Part shown: positions 36,991 through 48,924 of the stretch, in pieces
Position numbering within the stretch: position 1 is the first letter of the stretch
Layout of the letters: every line of letters starts with the position of its first letter
Assembly (NCBI GenBank): GCA_963678705.1
Contig: OY783203.1
Coordinates: 41,478,347 to 41,542,346, forward strand
Direction: 5' to 3'
Length of the DNA stretch: 64,000 nucleotides
Origin: Panorpa germanica
Taxonomy: Eukaryota; Arthropoda; Insecta; Mecoptera; Panorpidae
Translations under genes and position numbers: made by a program
Notes under the pieces: generated by a model
What the model saw: the letters and a program-made list of their open reading frames with translations, nothing else
Told to the model about the DNA's origin: nothing
Database searches by the model: none

Positions 36991-37617
36991 GCTTTACTCG
37001 AATAACAATGTTACTGTTACACAGATCATTCATTTTTTTAAATGAAACAAAGCATATATGCATTGTAACAATTTTGTAAAAGTTGGGTTTCTACTAATAT
37101 TAGTACATGTGACCATAACAGTTTTAAGTAATCGGTTCCGCAGCCGAGATCGGTGAGGAATAGAATTTTATTAACTTTAAGGTTTTACGTGGATTTCAGT
37201 AAAAACTTCAACGTTTGCGTACAACATTTGACTTTGACTTAAAGTTTATGTATACCGTATTTAATGTAGGAAATTATAATCTTAGACCTGGTACACACTA
37301 GTGTGACATTCAACATTCATTCATAATTTAGTATACTCATGTCTAAATAGCGTCAATTTATGAAAGATAATATGAGTTGCACTGGTGTGTACGAAGCATT
37401 AGATACACCGTTGATAAAGAAAAATGAAATTTAAATAAAACGAAAAGTATCGTCGGTGATAGAAGTTTAAAATAACATTTTTGCCTCTTCATTTAAACTT
37501 ATATAGGGTATTTCAACAAGTAACATTTTTGACTTTTTAGGAAAATATTGAGTTTTCTGTTTCTTAATATATATTTTCTATTCTGATATTAGTTATATAA
37601 TCAATAAGCTGAAAAAT
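36991..37617. other. AT-rich stretch, no gene seen
   Basis: At 37507 a gtatttcaacaagtaacatt phrase resembles the mariner-related MITE end, without a partner. Confidence 0.4.
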
Positions 37618-37851
37618 TATTAGGCTAAGGCTGCACTACGCAAAGAAAAATACCGCGGAAATAATAAAAATATAAATAATAATTTCCGTGTGACTTTTAA
37701 ATCAGCAGAGTGCATCATTTATGTTTATTCAATGTCTTACAGAATTACAGATTTATTTCGGCGCTATTCTTTTAATTTTTATTCCGCACATCGGATTAGC
37801 CAAAGAAAGAGGCGTCTAAAGCTACTTTTCGACCAAGGTTTTACAGTGTAC
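37618..37851 (+). mobile_element. MITE, CCTACACTGTAAA family (copy 2)
   Basis: Contains ggctaaggctgcactacgca, taatttccgtgtgactttta, agaggcgtctaaagctactt and the right end ggttttacagtgta. The left terminus is truncated. Confidence 0.6.
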
Positions 37852-38496
37852 TCTAGAATATTCGTCGTTAAAAAAAAACCACGATTTAAATTTGTATTTT
37901 CGAAGTAAAGAAACTTTTATAATAAAAAATGTATAAGCAAAAGGGAATACGTAAATTATGTAACAGACTAACACTGTATCACAAAATAATTTGATGTAAT
38001 ATTTACTTTTGATTCTCAATCAATTGACAAACAATTAAGTGATACTTTTAAGGTTTTAAAAATACATTCTTTGATCGGACCCTTTTTCAATTGATACACT
38101 TTTAGAACTTCAAAACGGAACCTTTCATTTATGCTAAAAAATCCCCCTAAATGAAATATTGGCACGTGTTCACGTGTAAAATATAATAATACTGAATATA
38201 ATAAAGAGCCTTTAATGCATAGGGATTCAAAAATGAAGGTTCATTGGTCCTTTAACTTAATTCATTTATTTGTTATTTTGATTTAAAAATACTTCTATTT
38301 TAAACATTTTGAAGAATAATTCTATTTTAAATAATGAATTGAAAATCGCTAAAGCAGAACCGCATTTGGTGTTACATTTTATTTCGTAACTTTGTACTAG
38401 TTACTATTTAGCATATTACAAAAAATAACCGTGTACGTATAATAGTTACGACTTGGGGTCCATTTTCCAATTGTCACTTCTTAATAGTTATGAAAA
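37852..38496. other. AT-rich stretch, no feature seen
   Basis: No gene or repeat end recognised. Confidence 0.5.
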
Positions 38497-38750
38497 ACGA
38501 CACAGTGGGTAAGAGCATTAATGTTTGGCGGTGACTGCTATGTCTTCTGGTTCAAATCACAGACCAGAGTTACATTTTCTGGGTTTAGTTGTTATTAAGT
38601 TAAATTGATTATATACACACATATTCATAAAAGTATTGTACATATATGAGGCCACGAAACCAGAAAAACTGCCAAGTCGTTAGTGATAGAATCGGAATCT
38701 TAATCAGCATCGGAAATAGGCCGACGTTAAATCAATTAAATTAAAAAATA
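38497..38750 (+). repeat. tRNA-headed SINE copy, near full length
   Basis: Head acgacacagtgggtaagagc, ggcggtgactgctatgtctt, degraded B box ggttcaaatcacagacc, core acattttctgggtttagttg, and the tail agcatcggaaataggccgac. Its head closely matches the copy at 56383-56495, suggesting a subfamily. Confidence 0.85.
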
Positions 38751-38994
38751 TAATAGCTATGGTATAGCTGAAGTTTAACATAAAAAATGTGTTTTTCAAT
38801 TCTAGACCGGCCACACTTTACTAACGGAAAATGTAACCTAGATATTTTAGTTGATATTTATAGCATTTATTTTATGTAATATTTTTGCTGTTAGCCATTA
38901 CGTTCTTTTACATTAATTCTACCAGTTATATTGCCTTTATTACCTAAATTTTATTAACAAGAAACTAAACTTAATCTATTTTCAACTCCCAAAA

Positions 38995-39260
38995 ATGTTC
39001 ATTTTCGTGTCGCTCTACTCCTGGGCGACCACTGTATTGTAAAGTTTGCATCATTTCCATCTCTGTGGTTTTATCTCATATCTCTCTTCGTTGCCTCCTC
39101 TCATCAGCTACTTTATCTTCTTTTCTATCCACTGTTTATTTTACATTCTCTATTTCTTTCTTGCACATTCTGCTTCTCCTTTCCTTTCTTTTTTCTCTTC
39201 ATTTCTCATTCGTAATCTTGCGATTCTTCTTACATTTCTCTCCTTACATTACATTTTACT
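38995..39260 (-). pseudogene. LINE C-terminal fragment, R1/jockey type (probable)
   Basis: On the minus strand a broken frame includes RRIARLRMRNE and then ECARKKEIENV-like text. This resembles the IARFRLGNE...C..C block that ends the proteins at 41398-41853 and 48925-49290. Frameshifts and stops are present. The plus-strand frames here are pyrimidine-rich shadows. Confidence 0.4.
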
Positions 39261-39416
39261 TGGTTAGCCTACAATTACGTTCGAATCGAACATAATTAAG
39301 CGCTGTGATACAATAGTGTCAATCAAGTTTTATAATAAGCCGCAATTGCGACATTGAGTGCACTGAAAACACAAATATACGAGAATGTTTGAAAAAATAA
39401 CACAAATTAACTTTTA

Positions 39417-39630
39417 CAGGGTCTTTCAACAAGAAGCGTCATTATAAATTAACAGAAAAACGCAATATATTCGTTAAAAGTAGTCATAGTTTCATTTTAA
39501 TCCAAAGGAGAAACTATGAGGTTAGTAATGCAACACAATATCTCCTAAATGTCACCACAATGACGCTTGTATGACTACAGTTAAAAAATAGTGCGATATT
39601 TAAAATGACCGTTCTTGTTAAAAGACCCTA
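39417..39630. mobile_element. MITE with Tc1/mariner-type ends (complete)
   Basis: 214 bp flanked by TA on both sides (39415-39416 and 39631-39632). The left end CAGGGTCTTTCAACAAGAAG and the reversed right end TAGGGTCTTTTAACAAGAAC are imperfect inverted repeats of about 33 bp. No transposase. Its right terminus matches that of the dead transposon at 54421-55180, which probably belongs to the source family. Confidence 0.8.
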
Positions 39631-40901
39631 TATATATTAATAATCACAAAACAAGCATATGAAAGATACATTTTTAAGGGAATATTCCGATTTACAATTT
39701 CCAGCTGTCTTCAGTATAAGTCCCTTAGATGAGGTTTATTCTGTTTAATTGCCTTTAGTTGTTTACAGTGTAGTTTTTATGTAACAGTTTCCGAAATAAA
39801 ATATAGTAATACTTAAAGTCACATTTATGTAAATTATATATTTTAAAAATATGCATATAAATGATTTTAAACATTTGAATAACATAACTTTATTTATAGA
39901 ATTTGAAAAAAATATTGGTAAACTCTTTCTATCTGTGCTATATTTGTATTATTTACTGTAACAAAAAATAACATAAATATAAGGTAACTAATCTATTAAT
40001 ATTTATTATACATTAAGTAATATTTTTTATGTAAAATGTAAAGTTTTATGTTAAAAAAACCTTAAAAGCACGTAATTGTGCTTATTGAGAAAATAATTTA
40101 CATACAATAACTAAGCATCTAGATTTTGAGTGTAATTTGCACTGTGCGAGGAAAATCCATTTTCAATTACCGCTATTTGCCAAAATTTTGATATAAATGT
40201 AACCGAAAACGGCAATGAAAATTTATTTTCGTTTATTTCGGTTAACTGAAAATAATAACTGAAGGATATTTTTAATTGTGACTGGCTAGAAAATAATACA
40301 ATATGTTTTTGATCTGAACAAAAACTAGTAGAATAAATTCGGTTTTGAGTTTCTACTTATTACCTTCAGTACCTTAATATAAAAATGTCCGAATTTTTAA
40401 ATAAACAGTCTTCATTTTTTTCTTTTTAAATATAGGTATATGTTGCTATATGGACGATAAACTTTCGCTTCATTGATACAATTTATAAAATCTGTTTATA
40501 TAAAAAAGTATATCTCTAAAATATATCTTTATTTAATATTTCAATTGATAAATAACTTTCCAATATTACGAAATGTTACAAAATGCATCCGTTATACACA
40601 CACTGTGTTTTTAGAATAAATACAACAAATTTTTCTTGTCAACGCAACCTGTTAATGTTTGATGTAATATTTAATATCTGTCAATGTCATTTTTTTCTTC
40701 AAAATATTAATTTTTCTTCAAAACATGAAATATATAATCAAATTTTATGCAAGGATATCGATATTTGAGCCCAAAGTTGAAATAGACTATCTACTTTATG
40801 TCAAATAGAAGTAAAATAACAATTGATATAAAAAGTTTCAATGCAATTCATTGATAATTTCATTCTGGTCTCAAATGTCTCTGATTTAATATTTTTTACT
40901 A
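39631..40901. other. AT-rich stretch, no feature seen
   Basis: No gene or repeat end recognised. Confidence 0.5.
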
Positions 40902-40967
40902 TTCTCGGGTTCGATCCTCGATTATTATCAGTTTATTTGATAATGTTAAATAAATTAAATAAATAAT
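40902..40967 (+). repeat. tRNA-headed SINE copy, B box joined to tail
   Basis: A B box (tctcgggttcgatcctcg) is followed after about 25 bp by the tail gttaaataaattaaataaat. Almost all of the body is deleted. Confidence 0.6.
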
Positions 40968-40978
40968 TAAGTATTTTC

Positions 40979-41150
40979 CACCTTATTAACTTTATTAATA
41001 AAACTAATTTAATCTCTTTATTTTAAATACCCTTACTCGTGTCTATAAGTTATAAATTATGTATTGTAAATGTTTAAAAATGTATATATTGTTTTAAGTG
41101 CTAATAACTGTGGAAAGGTGAGGCACTCAAATAAATATTTAAAAAAGAAA
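40979..41150 (+). mobile_element. Jockey-like LINE, 3' end (copy 2)
   Basis: Holds the last codons and 3' untranslated region of the family at 11400-11793: ccttattaactttattaata, tacccttactcgtgtctata, tgtatatattgttttaagtg, and an ending actcaaataaatatttaaa. It starts just after a SINE tail. Confidence 0.75.
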
Positions 41151-41311
41151 GCATAATAAATTATATAAATACCAAAGATATATTTTTAAATGTTACATTT
41201 CTGTATGTAAAAGATAAACCTTTTTATGTTAAATATTCCTTAAATACATAAAACTGTGTTCAGAGAGAAATTTTAATAAATAAAGCGAATGTAGTCTAGT
41301 CAGTCACAATC

Positions 41312-41926
41312 TAGATGACACAATGGGCGAGAGCATTGGTGCTTGACGCCGACTGTTGCGTCTTCGGGTGCGAGCTATATTTTCTGAGTTTGGTTGTTGT
41401 ATTGTATTTTTATTGTTTCTGACTTTACGGCCTCACAACCCCATTTACATTTTACATTTCCTTTACACTTTGAACACTTTTTAAATTCTCTTCTTTCTTT
41501 TCAATGATTGTCTCTCTTGTTATCTTCCTCCACTGCCTCCTCCTTACTTCCACCACTTATCTACTTTCTTCTCTACTCTTGCAATCGTTCCTCAGGACTC
41601 CCTATGCTTACTAAGTTTCTCCTTACCACCGTCATCCATACTCTTCTTTCCCTCTTTTCTTGCGTTAACTCTTCCAAGCCTAATTCACTTTTCATTTTAC
41701 CCTGACACCTATAATTAATAAGTTCTAATTTTTCATCTTCCTTCTCGCATATGCTGCATATTTTCTCTCTACTGTTCTCCAATACCTACTGCCTCTCTTT
41801 TCATTTCCCAGTCTGAATCTAGCAATAATCATTTTCACATCCTTTCCCACTTTGTTTGGTTGTAATAAAGCTATATTGATTATGTACGTACATAATCATA
41901 AACTTATTTGGCAGCGTCGTAGACCA
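41312..41926 (+). repeat. tRNA-headed SINE split by a LINE insertion
   Basis: 41312-41397 is the head (agatgacacaatgggcgaga, cgactgttgcgtcttcgggt) to the core tttctgagtttggttgt. 41854-41926 resumes at gtttggttgtaataaag and continues ttgattatgtacgtacataa to ttatttggcagcgtcgtaga. The 10 bases GTTTGGTTGT occur at both junctions (41388-41397 and 41854-41863), as the target duplication of the insertion between them. The distal end is missing. Confidence 0.8.
41398..41853 (-). pseudogene. 5'-truncated LINE inserted in a SINE (R1/jockey type)
   Basis: A 456-bp insertion read on the minus strand. It begins with codons for MIIARFRLGNEKRGSRYW, then after a frameshift CSICEKEDE, the conserved end region of R1/jockey-type LINE proteins with a C..C zinc-binding pair. 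A 69-codon frame at 41573-41782 is this second part. The downstream end is A-rich (acaataaaaatacaatac), facing the target duplication. 5' truncation, an A-rich 3' end and a 10-bp duplication fit target-primed reverse transcription. The lineage assignment rests on a short block and is less sure than the insertion itself. Confidence 0.65.
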
Positions 41927-42022
41927 ACTTTGAATGAATTTAAAAAAAGTGTAATGTTTATTATATAATTGTTACATATATAAAATCTTTTAAATTTTGA
42001 CAAGCATTGTTTGACGTGGTTC

Positions 42023-42031
42023 TATATAAAA
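42023..42031 (+). promoter_or_regulatory. TATA box of a candidate gene
   Basis: TATATAAAA lies 202 bp above the ATG at 42225. An initiator-like gcattagttgg follows at 42044-42054, about 23-26 bp downstream, slightly short of the usual spacing. Upstream is the broken SINE. Confidence 0.4.
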
Positions 42032-42224
42032 CGACTTTTCTTTGCATTAGTTGGTTGTATACAATAATTTCCTTGTATTTACGACGAATAAAGATAAATG
42101 ATATTTCGAACATAGTGAACGATTAAAGCAGGAGCACCAGCACTACTACAACGAGTTATCCAAACGTCCCAGAGAGGTCTAGCTCGAAGCCTGCTACCGT
42201 CGCGTCAGTGAGAGCGGCGTCACC

Positions 42225-42434
42225 ATGGCTCGCGAGTTTGCGCAGTTTCCCACAGGAGAATCACTATTCACTAATAACATACTAATAAGCCGTGTGCTAG
42301 AAACTAGAAAATTTTTGAGGTTTCAAACCCTACATCAAATATTTAATAAAAACACGCCGTTAAGTGTACAGGGTAACGGAGTACCTCATGATACGTCATA
42401 CTCGTACACTTATCGATATTTCCCGATCCATTAA
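42225..42434 (+). CDS. Unidentified small protein or first exon
   Basis: A 69-codon frame starts MAREFAQFPTGESLF in a strong context (gcggcgtcaccATGG). It follows a leader from about 42120 that is far richer in G and C than its surroundings. The frame can be read to TAA at 42432, or the exon may end at a GTAACG donor-like site at 42373 after 49 codons. No signal peptide, membrane segment or known domain is apparent. TATA box, initiator, GC-rich leader and ATG context together suggest a real transcription unit. An upstream open frame or an unannotated transposon are alternatives. Function unknown. Confidence 0.4.
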   Translation: MAREFAQFPTGESLFTNNILISRVLETRKFLRFQTLHQIFNKNTPLSVQGNGVPHDTSYSYTYRYFPIH

Positions 42435-42823
42435 ATACAAAACAATAAATATTAATTTTTGCAAGTTGTAGATAGGTTATGTTTAGATAACCTATCATAG
42501 TACATACGTGTATATACATAGTTAAAACTTTGATAAGTAAAATATTAAATTATTTAAAGTAAAAATTTATTTAAATTAACAAGAAATTTTATTTAATTAG
42601 TTCGTTTGTTTTGTTTACCGGTCTTAGCTGGTTAGACGTGTTAATTACTGTGTAAAAATTACTACATTTTGAATAAATTGATAAGGTGTTAAATATATAT
42701 TTGAACTAGCTAAATGTACCGGGCATTAGTGAAGTTTGTTAACTTGTAGAACTAACAAAATTGTTATGAAATAAGTTTGGTCGTACTTTTTAAATAGATT
42801 TATTTTGGCTTTGATATATTCGC

Positions 42824-42955
42824 ATGTGTGCATGTGTTAACGCCGGCGATAACATTCAAAGAGATACATCACCATCTTCTCTCAGTGTTCATAGAGAAGG
42901 AGTAGAGGAGGACACTGAATTTATTAACACGGTGTTAAACAAATTTGGACAATAA
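42824..42955 (+). CDS. Coding-like stretch, possibly a terminal exon
   Basis: A 43-codon frame, most convincing from 42839, ends at TAA 42953-42955. The peptide has a balanced composition unlike the F/I/L/N-rich chance frames nearby: a DNIQRDTSPSSLSVHREG part followed by an acidic EEDTEF and a closing NTVLNKFGQ. It lies about 400 bp below the candidate exon at 42225 on the same strand, so it may be the last exon of that gene. A clear splice acceptor was not seen. An alternative is a relic of a transposase. Confidence 0.3.
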   Translation: MCACVNAGDNIQRDTSPSSLSVHREGVEEDTEFINTVLNKFGQ

Positions 42956-43675
42956 TCTAGAAAAAAAAATGTTTTTTAATCTTTTTCTGTGTATTTTCTT
43001 TCATGGCAGGGGGTGAATTGCTCTTCTCGGCGCCAATTTTTTTCAAATGAGTGAGGGTGAGCGAATATTTCAAAAAATCTGTTCTCTCTTATATTCTCTT
43101 TTTAAAAGAGATATTAATGTATAATTTTCGTTTGACCTATTAAAAAGCGACGCAATATTAGTTCTTGTTTACTATTTTAACAGCTAGTTGTCTTGTTTAA
43201 TTTATTTTTAATTTAGTATTTATGTACACACAATATTTGTGTGTACTTATTTATTAATTATGTACCTTTTGGCTTCACAATCTGTAGTATAATGTAACTA
43301 CATTTAAACAGTTTAATAACTTAACAACGTTCCAATTCTCTTGTATTCTGCATATTAAAATTTATATATTGAAATCTCTAATAATTTTATACTAAACTGG
43401 AATCTAATTATTTCGCTCTGTCCTGTTAACTGTTTTCTACGTACGCCCATGGTCTTCTTCGTTATTAAATATACATAACCTATAATATATATTCGCGAAA
43501 AAAATATGATATTTTCGCCGCGAAAAAAATAATATTTTCAATTTTAATTCTATCGCTAATTAATATATTTTTTGCGCATCTAATGACCCTTGAACAAAAG
43601 GCAATTCTATAAGCAATTCTGCTAAAAGCAGGTTATAGAGAGGGCATATTCTATTATCTGCAAATACATTGTAAG
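42956..43675. other. AT-rich stretch, no feature seen
   Basis: An A-run directly after the candidate terminal exon (42961-42969) could be a decayed retroposed tail. Nothing else recognised. Confidence 0.4.
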
Positions 43676-43998
43676 CAGGGGCGGCCTTAGCCATTGCGAG
43701 GCTCCGGGCAACAGATATTTGCGAGGTTTCGGGCGGCAGAACTTTGCGAGGCACTTGTTTTAAAAAAGTTATAAAAGTTAACAAGCACAAAGATGACAAA
43801 TATTAATGATAATAAACTAAGGTAAACATGAATGCCTTAAAAGAAAACGCAGTTTTTTTTATTCAAGTGGGATTTCTAAAGAGCGAGGCGCGAGATTCAT
43901 ATAGATATATAGTAATGAATTTTTCTACTTGGGTTGTTGCGCGAGAATGCGAGTCCCCGTGCGGTTGCCCTGCTTGCAACCCCCTAATGCCGCCTCTG
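43676..43998. mobile_element. hAT-like MITE
   Basis: 323 bp with inverted ends CAGGGGCGGCCTTAGCCATT and, reversed from the right, CAGAGGCGGCATTAGGGGGT. CAGGGGCGG ends are typical of hAT elements. The 8 bases on each side (attgtaag and aatacgag) match at 5 positions, a possible decayed 8-bp target duplication. Frames that overlap its edges are not genes. Confidence 0.55.
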
Positions 43999-45405
43999 AA
44001 TACGAGCATCGACAAAGTTGCTCAACAACTTTTTTATTTCACAGCATTTATGTTTATTTTATATATTAGTAATTGAATCCAGTTGTGTTCATTTCCAATA
44101 TTTCCCACGTGTAGGAGAGTCAGAGAGACTACCACTTAAGGGGTATTGCTGCACAGGCATAAGCACGAACTCACGTTTCTGGAAGGTTAGATAAAGAGTG
44201 CAGATATACGACATTACTCGCAGTAATAAATACATATCGTTTGATTCATAACGACTTTGTATGTATTACTTTAAAAAAATAGAAACAAATAAGGGAAACA
44301 TTTTAAGAACTAAAATACACTGAAATAAATGCACTAAAAAATAAACAGATTTTAAAGGATTAGCCCGCCCTGGCGATAGGAAATCTATTGTATAAGGTAA
44401 AAACTTGTATACATTTTTGAAATGATATTTTAAAAGTTCTCTGAAAAATCTCACAGAATCTCGTTCGAACTATATCTCGGAAACAGTTAATCATACAAAA
44501 AATGCATATGATCTGTTTGCGATATTGCGCTCTAAGTCTTCAAGTACAGTAATGGTACAAGTCTGCACCTAGTCTAGATCTTATCTCATGGCCATGTTGT
44601 GTTGGGCTGTATTTCTTAGGACCTGAGTGACCGAGACTTCAACCTTTGAGCTTTTGATCATTCATAATATATATAACAGTCATTGAGGCATATAGTACTT
44701 TGCATTGTAAACAGTTCTTATATTTGTTAATAAATACCATTGTACCAATATTAAGTTCGTCTTATGATTTGTTAGTAAATCTTAATTATTCCTGACTGAT
44801 CAAATTCGTAGAGAATTATAGGATTCCAATTTTTGTGAACTTTGAAAATCACGTCTTCGTACACGAGATTCTATGAGATATTTGAGAGAACTTATAAAAT
44901 GTCAAAGATATTTAGATAACAAAGATTTAAGCTTTGAACTGTATTTTTATGACGTGAAATGCATTTTAACGTCAGTTATTTGTTGAGTAGGTCAGTGCTG
45001 TGGTAATGTTTTCTAGCTGTTGGTATTCAAATAAGCAAGTCAAGTCAAAGAATAATAGGTTTTTATTTTATTTAACCCTGCTAAGGCAGAGATAATATTA
45101 AAATTTTATTGTTCCTTGAGATAGTTGTAAATAATATTTGATATTTTGATATATAAATACATATAGCAGAGATTTATGAGCTGTAAGATTGGCAGCGATT
45201 GTGATGTCACATGCATTTGGAATTTGTACAACGTTGAATCCCTTTAATAATTAAAGAGATAAAATGACTTTTTAAATTGTTAATATCTCTTAACACATAA
45301 GGAGTTATTAAAAAATAATTGAACATTTGAGGTTCTAGTAACCCACTTTATCAATATATAGTACACTTTTATAGAAATTAAGACATAGGACACAAGCCCA
45401 TTGAT
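43999..45405. other. AT-rich stretch with one LTR-like patch
   Basis: No gene seen. At 44595-44802 a TG-start, a TATATATAA box, a TCATTG initiator, AATAAA and a CA-end occur in LTR-like order, without a target duplication. A ctcggaaacagttaatcat phrase at 44477 recalls the tandem repeat at 4629. Confidence 0.35.
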
Positions 45406-45603
45406 TGGGTCTTTCAACAAAAGATGTCATTTTAAATTTAAAAAAAAACACAATATTTTCGTGAAATGTGGTAAAATTGTTATTTTAATTTAAAGTAACT
45501 AATCTGAGAATAATAATGGAACACAATATCTGCCAGATGTTGTATAATGACAGTTAAAAAATGATCCAAAATTTAAAATGACACCTCCTGCAGAAAAACC
45601 ATA
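45406..45603. mobile_element. MITE with Tc1/mariner-type ends (second copy)
   Basis: About 198 bp: left end tgggtctttcaacaaaagat, right end reversed tggtttttctgcaggaggtg followed by tcattttaaat. The interior aatggaacacaatatctgcc matches the copy at 39417-39630. Confidence 0.7.
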
Positions 45604-47026
45604 TACAACAAATAAAATTCCCATGAAATAAACGAGATATGATGCTGAGAACATCGTAAGGACATTCGTATACATCCGATTAAATTCTCGCGTGTTATGT
45701 CACTCACTCAATGGAGAACGATCTGGACCTCGAAACCTTTATCCAGTGAACCATAAAATTGCTTTAATTAGTGTTAAACGAAGTATATCAAACATATATT
45801 CGTACAGATACAAGTTATATAAGGTCACTAAATAAATAATATGTAAAATAAAGCGAATATTTTAACTCTCAACATTTTTTAATCTAATGTATCGTATTAA
45901 TGATAAGGTACGAAAATGAAATTCTAGTACAACGCGAGCTTAATGATGATCTTGGAAAGGAATACTGACAGAACGAGTCCTTGATGTCCCAGTGTGTCCC
46001 AGTGGGACCTGAAGACGTAATTACCCGCTGTGATAAGCATTATGTAACAAGACATTATGAAACCCGGACTCGGATACAGCTCTAAGCTTCTACAGCAAAC
46101 TGACGATGAGAACAATCAGCGTTTCGTATGTGATGTAGGGGGAGGGTGGTAGAGAGTATGTGGGAGCTTGGAACGTGAAACCATAGGACCTTGATTCGTC
46201 GCTGATACCCTAACAACAGTGGCGTTCCTCCGTTCCTGCATCCCTGCGTACGTGAAGAGATTTCATAACACGTAGTCATATAATTCCATTTACAAATTTT
46301 TATTTCTGTTTTCACTCCTTATCGCCAGTTTTCTCTGACACCGTTCTTCACCCTTAAAGTACTCTCACACTGGGGCCAACTATAAAGAAGTTCTTTGCAT
46401 TAAACACACTTCATCGTAAGAAGAAGTTTCTAATTTAATGTTTATCAATACACCATTGTATTAAAGAAGTTTGTTTTATATGTATGTCGTCATATGTATG
46501 TATAACAAAGTACCGCCTTACGTTCACACGCAGTCGGATATTTCCCAACTCTCTGGGATAGATGCGGTGTTCTTCATGTTTACGATTCCATGGACAGCGG
46601 ATCGAAAATAGGGGAAAACGATACAAATACTCGTATATAATATGCACTTTCATTACCTTCGATACAGTAGTGTTAAGAAACATTAAAGTACGAGTTTCAT
46701 CTCAACGATGTCACAATGGAAGTTTGCCTGTTACAGTTTGTTCCAAAAAAGACACCAGAAGTCGCTATAAGTCTCGGAAATTTTTTCTACAATAAAATAT
46801 TCTATGTTAATTAAACATGATATATTAAAAGAGATTTATATATTATGCCTTCATGAATAATCTCTATGCAACATCATTCGTGAAAAACTGCTTTGCGATT
46901 TTCAAAAAACTGCCCATTATGATTTCTAAATTACACAAGCCTAATTAAACCAAATTTTGTAGCTTTTTAAGGGTGATTTGCCAAAACTCTATATAATTGG
47001 AAATCAGAATAAGCTAATTAAGCAAC
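45604..47026. other. Mixed stretch, no gene assigned
   Basis: Somewhat GC-richer at 45950-46270 and 46500-46760, with overlapping short frames on both strands and a small gtcccagtgtgtcccagtg duplication at 45985. I see no protein I can recognise or defend. Confidence 0.35.
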
Positions 47027-47222
47027 TACAAGCAGATATTTGAAAGTAGAGAAAACCTTATTGACTTTATCCATGAAACAAATTTAATCTCTTTATTTTG
47101 AATACCCATACTCTGTGTTATTAGTTGTAAATTATGTATCGCAAATGTTTATAAATTTAAATATTGTTTTAAGTGCTTATAACTGTCGAAAGTTGATGCA
47201 CTCAAATAAATATTTAAAAGAA
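47027..47222 (+). mobile_element. Jockey-like LINE, 3' end (copy 3)
   Basis: Contains the end of the protein frame (gatatttgaaagtagagaaa, ccttattgactttatccatg) and the family 3' region (gttgtaaattatgtatcgca, agttgatgcactcaaataaa). It is truncated further 3' than copy 1. Confidence 0.75.
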
Positions 47223-47667
47223 AAGCTGATAAAGCATGGCATTTAATTGTCATCCTCACCTTCTTTAGCCCCTACTCCTTCAACATACATAACAATAACA
47301 TAAAGTTGCCCTTTGTTGTACCATTACAAATTACAAAATACAATTTAAATGAACAAAATGTGCTATTGTATTTAACTAACAAAACAGGGGCTGTTTGAGG
47401 GAGTGGATCGTCAGGTCCCTGATTTTCGTTTCTTACGTCACTGATTGAAACGTCAACTGTTTCATATTATAATTACGTAACATTGGTTACGTAATGACCT
47501 TTGACACCCAATATCGTTGCCATGACGTTATAATTATAAAGTTAAGTCACTATGTAATGAAGACGTAGAATTTTAAAAGTCTTTCATCGTAAAATGTATT
47601 AAGAAAAATCAATTTGAATTTTGAAACATTTGTTATTATAAAAAGAAGAAATATTCTTATAAAAATA

Positions 47668-47871
47668 TTAATTTATTTAACGTCAGCCTATTTCCGATAG
47701 CGAGTTCTTTTACCGACTATCTTCCACGTAGGCAGTTTTTGTGGTGTAGTGGCCACGTATACGTGTATTACGCAACAATCCATAATTTTCTATAACGTTA
47801 GCACATATACAATTTAACTTTGATAACAATCAAGCTTAGAAAATATATAGCACTAGTCCGGGAATCGAACT
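47668..47871 (-). repeat. tRNA-headed SINE copy, 5' truncated in the B box
   Basis: On the minus strand it starts at the B-box remnant ttcgattcccggactagtgc and runs to tcggaaataggctgacgtta and an A/T tail. Confidence 0.85.
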
Positions 47872-48924
47872 GAATAAAAAGTTTAGGTTTTGTTTTATGT
47901 ACCCGTATAACGCACGTTTTAGTTTTATTATTTCAAAGTGAAACTCGTTAGTGATGTCATAAAGAAGAAGACTATCTGAGCGTAAAGTACATGAAAGGGT
48001 GCCCATAAAGTACGAGTATATACCCACCTATAAATTCGGCCCTGCTTGTATTACTTAAAGCAAAGATGAGCCACCTTCACTTATTCGTGTGACCCGTCAA
48101 AGCTTTACATTTTTACTTTTAAATATATTTATATATATATTTCTATGTATTAAATTGAGCATTGGCGTTATGACGTCACATTTAATCTAAAATTCGACTA
48201 TCAAAAGAAAATATTTTCTTTCAAACGTACGACGTTATAACAAAGGGGACATGGGTTCACAATGCCTGTGACAATAGGACACAGCGGAGTTAAAAAGTCA
48301 AAAAAATCGTGATGACCCCTAACTGTATTTACCGGGTATGAACAACATACCGACTGATGCCAAAATAAACTATCCTTATACTTACAACACCTTAATAGTG
48401 CTACTTTATAGTGACCCATTCAACATTAAATATCTCACCATGTGGATCATATTGGAATTAGTTGCTCTCGAATCTGTTAAGATTACCGAAACAAAAATAT
48501 TTTCAAACAAAATAGCTCGATTAAAATAACAATTGTTCCATAGAACATTTCATATGAGAATTCGTATCAGTATGACTTCCATCACAAAGCTATAATCGAC
48601 AGTGGGCTATTGACAAGACTGATCGATAATAAAACCATAAGGCTTGAGCGCCCGTTTCCATTTCAATTGACATTTCCAGTCGGTTGAGCATTTCTGTGCA
48701 ACATCCCGTAAAGGAGAATTTGATTGTTTGGGGAGAACCGCGTAAAGATTTGCAACAAGAGCTTTGAGTTACCAATGAGCCAAGTTTCTTGTTTACATGA
48801 AATCTGAAGGAATATCGAAAACGATGGCATATCAGAAGATTAGTAAATGTTTATTTCACTCCATAATTTAAGCAGAACATAAACCAAGTCAACTGATACT
48901 CGTAATTTTATTTGTTACAAATCA
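47872..48924. other. Stretch without assignable feature
   Basis: No repeat end recognised. A minus-strand frame at 48590-48775 has no recognised motif; the surrounding DNA is slightly GC-richer and may be old transposon. Confidence 0.4.

Noticed and set aside
39046..39295. Plus-strand Leu/Phe/Ser-rich membrane peptide
   Set aside because: It is the pyrimidine-rich complement of a probable LINE fragment on the minus strand.
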